Origin: Viscum album
Taxonomy: Eukaryota > Streptophyta > Magnoliopsida > Santalales > Viscaceae
Length of the DNA: 64,000 bases
Assembly (NCBI GenBank): GCA_963277665.1
Contig: OY728128.1
Location: forward strand, 1,350,558,356 to 1,350,622,355
Reading direction: 5' to 3'
Positions within the stretch are counted from its first letter, which is position 1; the number at the start of each line of letters is the position of its first letter. Positions 22,516 to 34,690 of this stretch are shown here, in pieces. Both the position numbers and the translations under genes were made by a program. The notes under the pieces are model-generated. The model did not search any database. It saw nothing but the letters and a program-made list of their open reading frames with translations, and was not told the DNA's origin.

Positions 22516-24749
22516 TGTGACACCCAATGGGTCAGGGGTACATCTAATTTTGAGTTTTATTTACCTTGTGGTTATTTCTTGTATTTACTTGGGTTTATAG
22601 GGTAAAAAAAGTTTTCTTTGAAAAGATATACCAGGTCACATGGTTACCGTACATTTTCTCTAACCATTCGACTAACTATGTGAGGGTACTACAAAGGGTG
22701 ATAGTGGGGTTTTGAATAGTTTGAGCATAGTTTTTCAAACCATGTGGCCCCACAAAGTAATTATGTGACTTTATTTTTTGGGGACATTATCCCTAAACAG
22801 TTGGAACATATTTTTCCTAACCATGCATCCAAATTTTGCATCCTATATAGGTCACTTTAAAAGTGGTGCTTTACCATTTTTTTCATTGATGATTTTATAC
22901 CATATTATCCTTATTTTTCTTCCCCCAACATGAACATCCCTCCTCCCTTAGCATGTAAGCTTACTCCCTCCCATTTTTTCAGATTCCTCTTGGATTCTTA
23001 GTGTTTTTTCTTTAGGTAAGTCCAAATATTCTTGGTTTCTTCTTATTTCCCACTTTTTGAGACTTATTTTTCCATTTTTATAGAGATGAGTAACCCTATA
23101 ATGGTTTTTGGGAAAATATAGGTATCTTATGGGGTATTTTTTTGTTTTCATGTGTTTTTGGTGTGTTAGGCCTTGATTTACCAATTCCTAGTGGCTATAA
23201 TTAATGGTGATGAAGTTAGAAGAGGATCTGTGATAGTTATCTCTATTTAATAGAATTTTCTATGTATTACCTTTAAATTTATAATCGACTTTAGTTTGTG
23301 TTGTTTAAATTTCTATTTAAATGATTTATGATTAATTTTTATTCCATTTTTGATGTGATTTGTTGTTTATTTTAGTAATTGGATGTTTTAAGAGTATTTT
23401 TCAAATGGGTGTGGATTGTTTGAACACCAAGTGTTCGTTAAAATGGATAAAAGAGGCTTGTGGTTTCAAATGAATTTTTAAAATGGCTTTAGAAATGGTT
23501 TTACCTTTTGAAAGGTGTTTTAGTGAAAGTGGGAATGTTAAATTATGAACTTTTCTTAAGAATTGTATTTTCTTGAGTGGACACTTATTTGTGATTATGT
23601 TGGCATGGAGTAGCACATTGTTCAACTAGAGTGTGAGTGAGGGGATGTTCAAGGGACCATGTGAACCTTTATAGAGAAGACTATGAAAGCTTCCATTTTG
23701 ATTTCCAAGGGACCATGAGATCCTTTGGGTATTAATACCATAATATCTTCCATGATTGGTTGTCGATAGACCATGATATATCTTGAATTTGATCCCAAGG
23801 AAGACCGTCAGAACTTCTATTATTGTTTATCTAGCTACCAGACTTGTTTATACTCACTCGTGATAGTTCTAATGGTTATAAACCTAGGTCCACATTACTC
23901 ATGTCTGATTGGTTTATATTATTTATGCATTTTATTAGTTCAATTTTGATGTGATGAGTATAAGATTCCCATTTACACTTATTTGGTTATTTTATGATGA
24001 TTTTATGCATTTCATTTCTTGTTGGGTATTTTGAACTATGTTGGAAATTTCTTTGGAAAATGGTCTTACTTGAGATGTAAAACAAAATAGATTTTAAAAG
24101 TTTTGTTTGAAATTAAAATTTTTTCAAAGTGGTTTAGTTTTGAAAATTGATTTCAAACTAGTTTATTGGTTTTCATGGGTAAAATACTTAAATAGATTAA
24201 TGGTGGTATCCTATTGGGATATGTACCTAACACTTTACATATAGCTTTGTCCATATGTAGATTTCATTTTGTAATACATTAGTAAAGGCAAGGGAACCAT
24301 GTGCTAGGGTCACTCTACTTGATTATCATCATTGATGTTTTGTAGAGAAGACATGGTATCATGGATTTGGATCAAGTGGATTATTTTTTGGGGATTTTTT
24401 ATTCATGGTATGCATTTATAAGCCTATTTTGGTATGTTTTACTTTATTTTCAGTTTGGGTCTATTAATTGAGATACCATATATATGGCCTTTTATGTCAT
24501 TCCTTGTATATGTTGTTTAGTTTTTTTATGGTATCTACTTGTCTTTTTTGTGTAATCATATGATATTGGTTTGGTTATCCAATTCTATAGATGGTTCATA
24601 TTGATTTACAATGGGAAAAACCATCCCCAATATATTTTTGGTTATACTAAGTTCTTTTAACTAAACCATGGAGATCAGGAACATGGTTTGGGATGTGTGG
24701 TGGGTTGGCTCAGGTGATAGGTTTGGTCAAGCTAGGTTGGTTCCTTACA
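22516..24749 (+). repeat. Probable 3' LTR of RLG-3
   Basis: Begins TGTGACACCC after the purine tract. No coding motifs are present. The proposed end ...TTCCTTACA at 24749 mirrors the start (TGTGA/TTACA), but without a second LTR it is unproven. Different from the RLG-2/RLG-4 LTR family. Confidence 0.5.
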
Positions 24750-25721
24750 CAGCTATTATTTCCTATATAATGATGAAAATCTATTTTTGGTAGGGGATCT
24801 TCATTGTCTCCTTTTTTTCGTATGAATAAATTGCAAGATTTTTTATTCTTTTCAATGGTTAGTGTGGATTGAAATAATCGTATAAATAAATTAATTTAAC
24901 TAAAATTAATGGGGATGGGTGTTATTAAATGTGATTAATTTTTTCATGATAATTCTTAATAGTTTATCATTGTTCACTGATATTGCTAAGAATTTTAGCC
25001 ATTATGAGACTTTTTTTTGTAGTTTGGATGATGTGATATATGAACCCTTTTGTATCGATTTCTTGATCTCACCATGTATAAAAATGATAAGAACTTATAT
25101 ATGTATAATGAACCGGTTGACCCTGAAATTTTAGAATAATGTGATAATACCCATGAAATTAATTATGTAATGTGATGAAATCAATTTGTTAAACCTAAAA
25201 TTTATAGTGGTTGTAGAATTTAGAATTTATTCTATAATGGATTGTGTCCTTATTGTGTTTTCCTTGTGTAATGTGTGTATATATTATGTTAAATAGTCTA
25301 ATGATATTGGTGACTGGGTTCAAATGTGGAGTGTGTTGGGAAGAGAAGCTATGGTTGGTTGGTATAGGATGTGATGAGGGTTGATGTGTGGTGGTTGAAT
25401 TGTGGTTATTGTGGTGAGGTGGTTGGGTTTTCGAGATGGTTTGGCATGAGATATGAGGATTATAGGTGTGAGGTGGATGGGATGTTATGTGGTGTGTTGG
25501 TTTAGTTTCTCAATAGTGATGGAATGAAGTGTTAATGATGAAATTTAAATAGAGTGGGTTGGAAATTAAATAAGTGTGTATATAAATCAATGTGTGATAA
25601 TTGGATTAATGAATGGAATGATTAATTAATTTTTGGAATTTAATGGGAAGTGATGGTTAGATGAATTTTTCATAAATATTAAATTAATTGGATTACTAAA
25701 TGAAAGTTGATTGATAACTAG
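24750..25721. other. Unassigned AT-rich stretch with a G/T-rich patch
   Basis: No recognisable protein, RNA or LTR. The 71-codon frame 24919-25134 has no family motif. A strongly G+T-rich + strand patch (about 25330-25510, many GTGGTTG/GGTGTG words) stands out. It could be more LTR, a host spacer, or the pre-insertion sequence around RLG-4. Confidence 0.4.
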
Positions 25722-28700
25722 TTATAATTACCTGATCCTTTTTCAACCCAAAATTTATTTTTTAAATAATAATTCAATTTATTGTATTCTTGAAGATATT
25801 ATTAGGTTGATAGATTTATATAATTATATCATAACTCTTATATAACAAAACCATACATTAAAAATTGAACACATCCACTTAGTATCAATTTTTTCTAAAA
25901 TATAATATTTTTAAAATGAAACATGTTTTGTTTTCATAAAAAATATTCATGATTTTCATCTTGAATTATTCAATAGTCCTAATCATCCATAATAGCTATG
26001 AAAAACATTTTAAAACATGGTATGAGAACAAAAATCTCAGTAAGGGATATATAAAAAGGAAGAAATAAAATTGTTAGTCCATTTCAAAACCATGAGATCA
26101 TATAAGAGAGTTTTTCTCTAACATAAAAAACCTTGAGCTCAAAAAATCATTTATATAGACACAATATTAGTATTAATACCCAATTTTTTTTATAAAACAC
26201 TTTATAATAAAACATAAAGTCAAAATCATAATCATGAGGGTTTCCAAGAAATCATTAGAACCCGTGAAAACATTTTCTTAAAAACTTACCTATTCACCCT
26301 ATAAGGGAATAATCATTCCTTTAAAATAAAAGATCATTAGATTATATTATTAAATCAAAATATTTCCATGAAAACTTAATAGTAATTATAGAAAGTCATG
26401 CAGTATACTTAGGAAATTATTTTTATAGAACCCTTACAAGAATCCCTCCAAAGAGAATAACAAAATTGGTTAATTCCAACATAATTATCCAAACAAAATA
26501 ATCATTAATCAATGAATTTGAGATATTTATTAGGATCAAACATCATCATAAATAATTTAAAAGTACCATAATATTCTTTAAACACATATAATATTTAATT
26601 ACCATCATCAAACTCATAAAAATATACTTTTAAACCCATAAGAAAAACATTTTCAGATATTGATATATCCCTTTTCTTTAAAAATTCATTTTCAAAATTA
26701 AAATACCTATAAAAAGGGAAAGGGAGTTTCTTTTAATATAATATGGAATCTTATAAAGTAATCCAAAAATTAAATCATGTTTTTGGTGGTGGTAATATCA
26801 TTTTATTTTGTATACGTTAAAATAGAACATTCCTTTTTTCCTTTTTGTAATGAAAGTCAAAACATTCCGTATAAAATATGTAAAAATATTCCTTTTTAAA
26901 AAATTTGAACAATATTAAAAAGAGACATAAATTTTTTTTATAATTTAATTATGGTAATATAAATACATTTATAAAATTATTTTAAGAATATGGATATGGA
27001 TGAAAATGATAGAAAATAATTATTTAAAATATTTAAAATGTGGTTTTAAGGTAAAGTGTCCCTTACCTCGAGTCTGATTTGTCATGTACATTATTTATCT
27101 TCTTGAATAATAAAATTATATTAATTATTTACTTTATTAACAACCTTTTTTAAGATTATTATTCCTTTTATTTCACTTATATCCATTCTTACTTAATCGA
27201 TTAAGTTCATGTCGGATGTTTTGATAACTTTCGGCTTATAAGTCAGAAATGGCTTGGGTAGGTTGAATATGTTTAAATAGATCAGGATTATATCATTTCC
27301 ATAATCATAATCATGTTATAATTATAATAAATTAATTTTAATTTTATAACCAATCATGTAATATGGTAATGAAATATTAATTATGTTACAATATGGAGAC
27401 GGTAGTCTGTATGTATGTAAGTGTAACGTTTCCATTTTTTAATGAATATGGGGGGGAAGGTAAGTATTATTTAATATTTACATAATTATAATTATATAAT
27501 AAATATAATATTTTTTCTTTAAATCCACCTATATATACAATTCATGTGAGGCGGTGATGAAAAATAAAATACATCAGTTTGCAGGGAGGTAATTCGCACA
27601 TACACAAGAATGACATTTTTATTTTTTATTGAATGGTAAAGAAATAATTATGATATTTTACCATTAAATAAATAATTTTATATCATATATATCATATTAT
27701 TTCATTTGGATCCATTTTTATGACATACCATAACAGTCAGTGATGAAAAATTAAATGCATCATCTCATGTAGCTGTAGTATGAATGTACACAAGGGTAAC
27801 ATTTTTATTTCTCGATGGATGGTTAAGTAGATAAAAAATGATTAAATAATAAAAATAATAAAATTTTATTATATATTAGATAATTATGTTATTATATCAT
27901 CATTGTTGAAGAATATTTGAAGTATTTTTAAGAATAAATAAAACAAAAATACTTGATTAATAACTATACCTCTTCTTCATACAACCTACTTAGGTTCATG
28001 CATAAATCCTTCCTAAGATGGAATTATAATAAAACCAGGACCTATAGAATTTGGGGAGGTATTTTATTAAGTAATATAGGTATATAATTTATTATCAAAT
28101 ATGTTATTTAAGTGTTGATAAAATAGTATAGGGTGTTCCATTTTATAAGTGAGGGAGTGGACACACTTGGAATTTTTCAAAAGATAAAAATATATCAATG
28201 TATTACTCAAGAAAAATGACTCGAAAATGACTTATATTCTAATAATAGAAAATATAGGGTTGAAATATTTCAATTAAATAGTATTTATAAAAATTTTTAG
28301 GTCATTTATCTCTTATCATTTTAGTTTTATCCTTTTTAACTCATTTTAACTCTTACTATGGTAACTAAATTTTTTAAGAAAGTTACTATTCATAATGACC
28401 AAAAATGAAAGTGTCCATGTTACAAAATATATAAATTATGATTTTAAATATAGATTATATTTTATAAAATTTAACTCTTATAATTGGAATAAATTACTTT
28501 TAAATTAAACCCACAATACTCGATGAAAAATGGTTTTCGAGAAAAATACATTTTTTAGTATAATTTTTTTTAACCAGATTAAACTATTATGTTGAATCCA
28601 AATAAATTAATTGGATTTTTTTAATTAAAATTAACTAATTCAATTTTAAAACCAATTCAAAAAAATATTATAATATATATAAATACTTGAAAAATAAAAT

Positions 28701-29041
28701 TCAGTTTTCTAAAAAATCGGTATTTTCTACTATTCACCCAAAAATCAACTTTTTCATAAAATTACCAAAAATTAATACGAAGATAATTTTGACATGATGA
28801 TATAAAAAATTAATTTTATTTTTTAAAATTAAAATTATAAAATTTGTAGATCATTATTTTAAATAAAACCATATAATACTTGTAAACAGATTTAGTAAGA
28901 ATAAGACTATTTCCTTTTTTATTGAAAAAATACTTAATATTCTTATAATGAAATAACTCTATAAAATATAAATCATGAACATTAATAATGAATAAAATTG
29001 GTATATTATCAAAATTTTCTAGGTTGTTACATTCTTCCCCA
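25722..29041 (-). repeat. 3' LTR of RLG-4 (left copy)
   Basis: About 3.3 kb. On the - strand it starts TGTAACAACC at 29041. It aligns along its length with 34708-34819 + 59894-63098, for example GATTTTCATCTTGA near 25952 and 60016, and GATTAAGTTCATGTCGGATG near 27200 against GATTAAGTTCACGTCGGATG near 61280. The lower edge is uncertain by about 5 bp. Confidence 0.85.
27380..27840 (-). repeat. Internal tandem units in the RLG-4 LTR
   Basis: Three diverged units, each with a GGxGGTAGTxxGxATGTA-like block followed by a TTTTTATTTxTxxATxGATGG block: near 27393, 27550-27640 and 27745-27830. The same three occur in the right LTR near 61485, 61635-61725 and 61860-61920, and related ones in the RLG-2 LTR. 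Confidence 0.6.
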
Positions 29042-29056
29042 TTTTGGAAATTTCAT
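29042..29056 (-). other. Polypurine tract of RLG-4
   Basis: The - strand reads CAAAATGGGGAAGAA next to the LTR start TGTAACAACC. Confidence 0.78.
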
Positions 29057-30003
29057 CCATGTAATTTTATTAAATTCTTAAACTAATGAGGATATTTTTT
29101 CTTTTATGGAATTTTCATATTCCCATGTTGCTTCTTCGGTCGTATAATTTTTCCAAAAAAATTAACCTAGTGAATAACCCTGTTTTTTAACACCTTAATA
29201 TCTATAGTTAAGAATATTAATAGTTTATTCTTTGTAATAAATGTTCTCTTCCAACTAAACTAATTTGGGACTCAAAAAATGATATTTATTTGGAAGATAG
29301 TTCCTTAGTAATGAAACATGAAACACATAATATACCTTGGATAAAATTGTATGCAAGTCACTTGGTAGGAAACTGATCCAACGTTATATAGGATTTCATA
29401 CATTCTAACAAACAATGAACATAACTTTCCCTTCTAACCAAAATTCATAATACTTTTCCATGGAGATACTTTAAGAACAACATGTTTTCCTACATTGAAT
29501 GAAAGGTATTTTCTTAGATTATCTACATGATTTTTCTACCTTTTCTAAGTTTTCCTCATATATTTTTGAATAATATTAACCATTTTAACTATCTATTCTA
29601 CCAATTCTTCTCCCAATAACTTTATTTCACCTATTTTTTCCCAAAAATATACAGTTTGACACCATTTTTCATATAATACCTCAAAAGGTGATATCTGTAT
29701 ACTAGAATGAAAAATATTATTATAAAAAAACTTATAAAATGAAATATATTTATCCCAACTTCCCTAGTAATCCATTGAATAAGATCAAATCATGTCTTCC
29801 AAAGTTTGAATCATTCAATCTGATTATCCATCAAATTGAGGATGAAAAGTTGTACTAAAATTTAATTCAGTACCCAAAAACTTATGGAGGCCTTTCCAAA
29901 AATTAGAAGTAAACCTAGGATCATGGTCAAATAAAATAAATAGAGGAAATTCATGTAACCTAGCTATCTCTTTGAGATAAAATCAAGAAATATATTTCTA
30001 AAC
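29057..30003 (-). pseudogene. Decayed gypsy integrase, C-terminal part, RLG-4
   Basis: On the - strand: core remnants ISPFEVLYEKWCQT (about 29655-29700) and LHEFPLFILFDHDPRF (29910-29960, second catalytic Asp region), then VFHVSLLRNYLPN (29290-29330) and the closing EEATWEYENS motif (29105-29140). This last motif matches the RLG-2 integrase tail, supporting one family. Interrupted by stops and by the insertion at 30013. Confidence 0.8.
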
Positions 30004-30012
30004 ACATAGTAT
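30004..30012. repeat. Left 9-bp target-site duplication (ACATAGTAT)
   Basis: Perfect copy at 31021-31029. Removing 30013-31029 makes the RLG-4 integrase sequence continuous. Confidence 0.85.
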
Positions 30013-30644
30013 TGGGCCTCGAAGTGGCGGTTCTCTCTCCTTTAGACAAATATAGGGTTTCATCCTCAGAATCTCTTCCTTCCCTCCTTCGGAATCTCGG
30101 ATGGTTGGGCGAAAGCTTGCTCTATCTCTGCATCAGCTTCATCTCGTCTTTGGAATCCTCCATCTCAGTATGGAATGGATTTTTGTGGATGCTTCGGCTT
30201 CATCATCTCAGGAGAGGCGCCTTCTTCATTGTGTCTCTACAGGTGAAGGCCTCGGGTAGTGTATCTTGGATCTATCGTGGTCGCTTCCAGCTTTATCGAC
30301 CCAGGAATAGCATTGTCCCCATAACTCTCTATGGGTGCCCTCGACTAGTAAACTCTATGGATCTAACAGGAATAGGAGTCGTGCACTATTTCTTATCTCA
30401 GTTTCTAAGGGAGAAGGACCGGTTCTTCTCTGGTGCGGCTTATCGTCGGCCCCAGTATGGCACGGAGGGGGGGTGTTTTTTGCATGCTTCTGGTGGTCCC
30501 ACGATCCACTTTCAAGTCTACTTGTTTATTTTTTTGATTGTACTGATTCTTTTGGAATGTGTTCATGTGATGGTTGTTTTGAGTGCTCCATGGTCTGTGA
30601 GACATGGTCTCGATTATTTCTGGTTAGGTATTCGGAACACTTGA
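30012..30644 (+). CDS. Unrecognised open frame in the 1008-bp insertion
   Basis: 210 codons beginning at an ATG that overlaps the edge of the insertion (its first bases belong to the duplicated target), so the start is fortuitous. The product would have Ser/Leu-rich N-terminal sequence and one strongly hydrophobic stretch (FLIVLILLECVHVMVVL, about residues 173-189) that could span a membrane. No motif I know is present. It may be chance coding in GC-rich captured sequence. I do not claim it is a gene. Confidence 0.2.
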   Translation: MGLEVAVLSPLDKYRVSSSESLPSLLRNLGWLGESLLYLCISFISSLESSISVWNGFLWMLRLHHLRRGAFFIVSLQVKASGSVSWIYRGRFQLYRPRNSIVPITLYGCPRLVNSMDLTGIGVVHYFLSQFLREKDRFFSGAAYRRPQYGTEGGCFLHASGGPTIHFQVYLFIFLIVLILLECVHVMVVLSAPWSVRHGLDYFWLGIRNT

Positions 30645-31020
30645 TTTGCAGATGCAGCCTAATTGATCACAAAGACCAGGACCAATAGAGGTTTCAGAGC
30701 AGGCGGCTCACCCGTGTAGTTAATTTTGAGATTTGGATGTTTGATAAGGTATGGAAGAAGCCATCGTATTGATATTTTTCTTTGACATAGGACACTTCTT
30801 ACTAAACATTAATGCATTGGTGGAGAGGTTCATCATGATTTTTATGTTGGGTAGGGGAAACTCCTTGTGGTCAATCTGGTTTTGATTCTCTTTGATCTTC
30901 AGGTCGTGTAATCTCTTTAGTCCATGAATTCTATTAGGGATTCCCCTTCTTCCCTTAAAATGGGGTTTTATGTTCATAATAAAAAAATCTAAGGCCCTTG
31001 GGCCATGGAATGTATGGAAG
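30013..31020. mobile_element. 1008-bp insertion of unknown class with 9-bp duplication
   Basis: Inserted in RLG-4 integrase. The first 700 bp are clearly richer in GC than anything nearby and carry an open frame of 210 codons on + (30012-30644) and one of 117 codons in another frame (30335-30688). I recognise neither. The ends (TGGGCCTCGAAG and ...GTATGGAAG) are not inverted repeats of each other, there is no poly-A at either end and no LTR-type TG/CA. A perfect 9-bp duplication is what Mutator-like transposons make, including non-TIR types and those that carry host gene pieces. A 5'-truncated LINE is a weaker alternative, lacking the tail. Confidence 0.7.
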
Positions 31021-31029
31021 ACATAGTAT
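31021..31029. repeat. Right 9-bp target-site duplication (ACATAGTAT)
   Basis: Identical to 30004-30012. Confidence 0.85.
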
Positions 31030-31450
31030 CTCTAATATGAAAAAATTTTCATATTTAGTCAATCGATCAAAAATAACCCAAATTACATTATTAGCTCAAA
31101 AATTTATTTTTCAATCCCACCATGAAATCCATTGATATATTTTCACATTTCCACTTTAGTACTAGAAAATTCTAAAGCATTACCTTCAGTTATTATCCTT
31201 ATTATTTAACCTGTTTACAAGTAAAAAATTTCATAGTAAATTTTTCAAAATATCTTTTCAATCCATCCCACCAAAAATGTTCCCAAATGCCTCTATATAT
31301 CTTAGTTTTATCACAATGAACAAAAAATAGAGAACTATTAGTTTCACTCAACAATTATCAATTTAATTGGGAATCACCTATCAAACACAACCACTTTCCA
31401 AACCCAATAACACCTAATTTATCAACATTAAACTCTAGCATCTTACCCTT
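31030..31450 (-). pseudogene. Decayed gypsy integrase, N-terminal part, RLG-4
   Basis: - strand: zinc-finger region with DI.RHLGTFLVGW (about 31250-31300; the family reads HFWWPG) and then the core start INGFHGG (31120-31145, family MDFITGLP). VFDR and ENFF near 31035-31060 adjoin the insertion. The HHCC ligands are partly lost. Stops throughout. Confidence 0.68.
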
Positions 31451-31649
31451 ATTTAATGAATATACCTTTTCATATAAAAAATGATCATCTTTCTAAGTGT
31501 ACTTTGTTATGTTTGACAAAGATGGTTGCACTAAAACCTGAAAAAAAGAAGATGGAGTTCCTATATGAACAATTTTTATACCAATATTCATTAAATAATT
31601 TGCCAATGGATCATGTTCTAAACATATCATTGTTAATGATTCTTTAATT

Positions 31650-32335
31650 TTTCAAATTAAATCATCTACTTCTCTTTTTTCTTTTTCTGGATGGTAATGA
31701 ATCATATATTTGTATTCCTTAATAAGTTCTATTCATATTATCTACCTCATTTTCAAATCTTTATGAGTCAATATATACTTCAAATTTTTATGATCATTAT
31801 ATATCTTACGTTTTACTCAATATAAATGATTTCTCTATATTTTTAAATAAAAAACTACAGTATCTAGTTCAAGTTCAAGTGTAGGATAATGTATCTCATG
31901 AGGTTTCAATTTATATGAATTATAATAAATTACCTGGTCATTTTTCATCAAAACACAACTAATTCCATTCAAAAATCATTATTGTAGATAAAAAAGTCAC
32001 CATTTCTAGATGGTATGGAAAAAACTAGAGAATTCACTAATCTTCTTTTCAATTCCAAGAAACATTCATTGCATTATTCCATATAGATGAAGCTAACTCT
32101 TTTTCATGTTAACTTATTTAGTGGTCTAAATAACAAAGAAAAGTTTTCAAAAAACCAGTAGTAGTAACCCAATAATCCAATAAAACTATGAATTTTTGTG
32201 AAAAATGTTGGTCATTAACACTTTTTAACCACTTTATATTTATCTAGATTAACAATTATTCTATATTTATTTATAATATATCCAAATAAATAAATATTGA
32301 ACAACCCAAATTTACATTTACTTATGGATAAATTC
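31650..32335 (-). pseudogene. Decayed gypsy RNase H and RT connection, RLG-4
   Basis: - strand blocks FTKIHSFIGLLGYYYWF (32155-32210), NKLT.KRVSFIWNNAMN (about 32045-32100) and the RNase H remnants between 31700 and 32000, including KNLKYILTH-like tissue near 31770. No long open frame remains. Confidence 0.68.
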
Positions 32336-32995
32336 TTTTATTAAAAGGTTTATAGAACAACCCTAAAATGTTTTCCATAACCGTTCTAACTTTTAGGATA
32401 TATTCAGTGGACATAAATAAACAAAACTACAAATTTATCCAAGAAATCATGGAAAACACTATTCATAAGGTCCATAAATACAGTTGGTGAATTTTTTTAA
32501 CCCAAAGTGAATAACTAAAAAATCATAATTCCCATACCAATTCCAAAATTTCATCTTTATAATGACATCCTCATTCACCTTTATTATATATCACTCGAAC
32601 CAGAGATAAACCTATGAAAAATACTAAGATCCCTAGAGCTGACTAAACAAGTCATCTATATGTGATAATGGATACTTATTATTAATAGTGATGTTATTAA
32701 ATGATCTATAATCAATGAAAATCCTCATGGAACCATATTTATTTTTAACAAACAAAATAAGAGCACCCCATGGTGAACTGCTAGGATGAATGAATCATTT
32801 ACCAATAAACTATTGTAAATAATTTTTAAATTCCAAAGGTTCTACTTGGTCTTTTTAATAAAGAGGTTTTGAAATTGTATTAGCATCAATTACTAAGTCA
32901 ATAGTAAATTAAATCTCTTGATTAGGTATAATACTAATAAATTAATTATAAAATATATCCATATATTCATTTAATACAATAACATCACTAATTTG
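32336..32995 (-). pseudogene. Decayed gypsy reverse transcriptase, RLG-4
   Basis: - strand: [29 protein letters not shown] (32690-32785), then [30 protein letters not shown] (32480-32540) and KFVVLFIY, where the YxDD box should follow near 32410-32430 but is destroyed. SKCKFGLFNIYLFGYIINK is at about 32270-32325. Dead by loss of the active-site box. Confidence 0.8.
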
Positions 32996-33086
32996 AATAG
33001 TATTTTCTTCTCAACAATATATGCAAGATAAATTTCATTTATATCTTTAATCAATTTATCAACTTCTTGATATATTATCAAATATA

Positions 33087-33420
33087 TTAATTAATTATTG
33101 TATAAAAATTGAAACTCATTCTGAAAAAAAAAATATCTCTATAATCTATCTTAGCATGATAAATAGAAATCCAATTTGTACCCAAAATAACATCAAAATC
33201 TACAACGGGAAAGATAAAAAGTTTTGCAGGTAAATCCTTTCTATATACAATAATATTATTATTATTATAAATTATTTTTTTCTTAATACTACCCTCGGTT
33301 GTTTCTACTAAAAGTTTTGGCTTCATTTCTTAAGGTGAAATTTCTATTTTACCAGCAAATTTATCATAAATGAAAGAATGTGTAGACCCTGAATCAAATA
33401 AGACAATGGCATAATCTTAA
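33087..33420 (-). pseudogene. Decayed gypsy aspartic protease, RLG-4
   Basis: - strand LFDSGSTHSFIYDKFAGK (about 33345-33400) keeps the catalytic DSG. The open piece 33326-33087 continues with VVDFDVILGTNWISIYHAKIDY, matching the flap and C-terminal half of gypsy proteases. One stop lies between the two. The active site is the best preserved of the proteases in this window. Confidence 0.85.
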
Positions 33421-33499
33421 TAAACATGTAATGTGCCTAAAATTGCATTGTTGGATGGTCTAATATATGCTTAATTAGTCACAAAGGATTTAGACACAC

Positions 33500-34640
33500 A
33501 TTTTTACTTGTGATCTTGATGACTTACAACCTTTATTACTATCTTCAAACAATTTCTTGCATAATTTCTCATTTCATTGTAATTAAAACAACTCACTATC
33601 AGATTTATATTATTTTTCTGATCATTACCATGATTCTTTTCTTTTCAATCATGAGACACATGTCCAAAATTATTGTAGCGTAAACACTTCCTATATTTTA
33701 TAAGAAATTATCCATGGTTCTTTTTTCCGCACTTATCATAATATGGAAACCTGATTCTATTACCATTAAATTTCTTCAATGGATGATTCTCTATGATTGG
33801 ACAATGGGGCCTCTTTTTCTGCTTATTTTCATGGAATACGTGATCCTCAGTAAACTCCATTTATACATTCTCAGCACATCTAATGAGTTTCTTGTAAATT
33901 TTAAATTCATGAGAAGATAATTCCTTTCAATGTTTTGGATTTAGTCCTAAGTAAAACTAATTAATTTTACTATCAAGATCTTGGATACAATTTCATATGT
34001 ACCTTTCCAATCAGTTGAAGTTTTCATCATATGTGGTAATTGAATCTTCCTCGTTATTCCTCAATTCTAAGAATTTATTTTCTATTATAAGTAAAAAAAA
34101 TTAGAAAATACTTATCAAAAAAAATATTCTTAAATTCATACCATTACAAGGAATAAATATCTTCTCTTTATTTGACATTATTAACCATTAACCACCACTG
34201 ATCATCTTTATCTTCAAAATGGTAAATAATAAGAGTTTCCTTTTATGTTATATCAACCCATGACTTGGAATATTTTATCCAAAGCTTTAATCTATCCTTT
34301 AACTATCACAGGGTCAAAAGATCCGATGAATGTTGGAGTGTGTTGTTTCATGAAATTCTCTACAATAGATATATTCCTATGTGGCGAACATGGTTTCTCT
34401 CTCACATGGATACCACCATCATTTATAATCTATGTCAAAAAATTCATCACAACAACACACTAATCTCTTCCAATTCAAACCATTCTATATTACTAATTTG
34501 GAAGGATATTGTCCTCTTGGTTTGTTCATATTTCATCTTCCTTGTTTCCTCTGTAGAAAACCATTTTGAACAGACATAGTTTAGATGAATCAACATGGAA
34601 ATATTTAAATTCTATATCATGATAACTATAAATTAAAATA
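33500..34640 (-). pseudogene. Decayed gypsy gag, RLG-4
   Basis: - strand: ENFMKQHTPTFIGSFDP and VIVKG.IKALDKIFQVM (34260-34360) form the start of the capsid domain. A degraded zinc knuckle (KKCLRYNNFGHVSHD, 33640-33690) and a second Cys-rich patch (SCFNYNEMRNYARNC, 33555-33600) lie before the protease. Open frames on the + strand here (34245-34463, 34265-34579) are shadows. Confidence 0.78.
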
Positions 34641-34690
34641 TCTTAAGTGTATTTATTTTCATTATCCTAACCTATAAAATTATCTATATC

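Larger units (their letters stand above)
18014..24749 (+). mobile_element. RLG-3: Ty3/gypsy element lacking its 5' LTR in this window
   Basis: gag, protease, RT, RNase H and integrase follow in gypsy order on the + strand from about 18070 to 22500, then a purine tract and a 3' LTR starting TGTGACACCC at 22516. No PBS or 5' LTR is present; its 5' side is occupied by the RLG-2 LTR ending at 18013. All domains are interrupted by stops. The right edge is a guess based on a ...CCTTACA end at 24749. Confidence 0.72.

Noticed and set aside
24919..25134. 71-codon hydrophobic frame in the unassigned stretch
   Set aside because: AT-rich chance frame without family motif or context.
30405..30605. - strand 66-codon frame within the 1008-bp insertion
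   Set aside because: Overlaps longer + strand frames and shows no motif.
30013..31020. The 1008-bp insertion as an LTR, SINE or LINE copy
   Set aside because: No TG...CA ends, no poly-A and no recognised LINE motif. The 9-bp duplication fits Mutator-like elements better, though this remains open.
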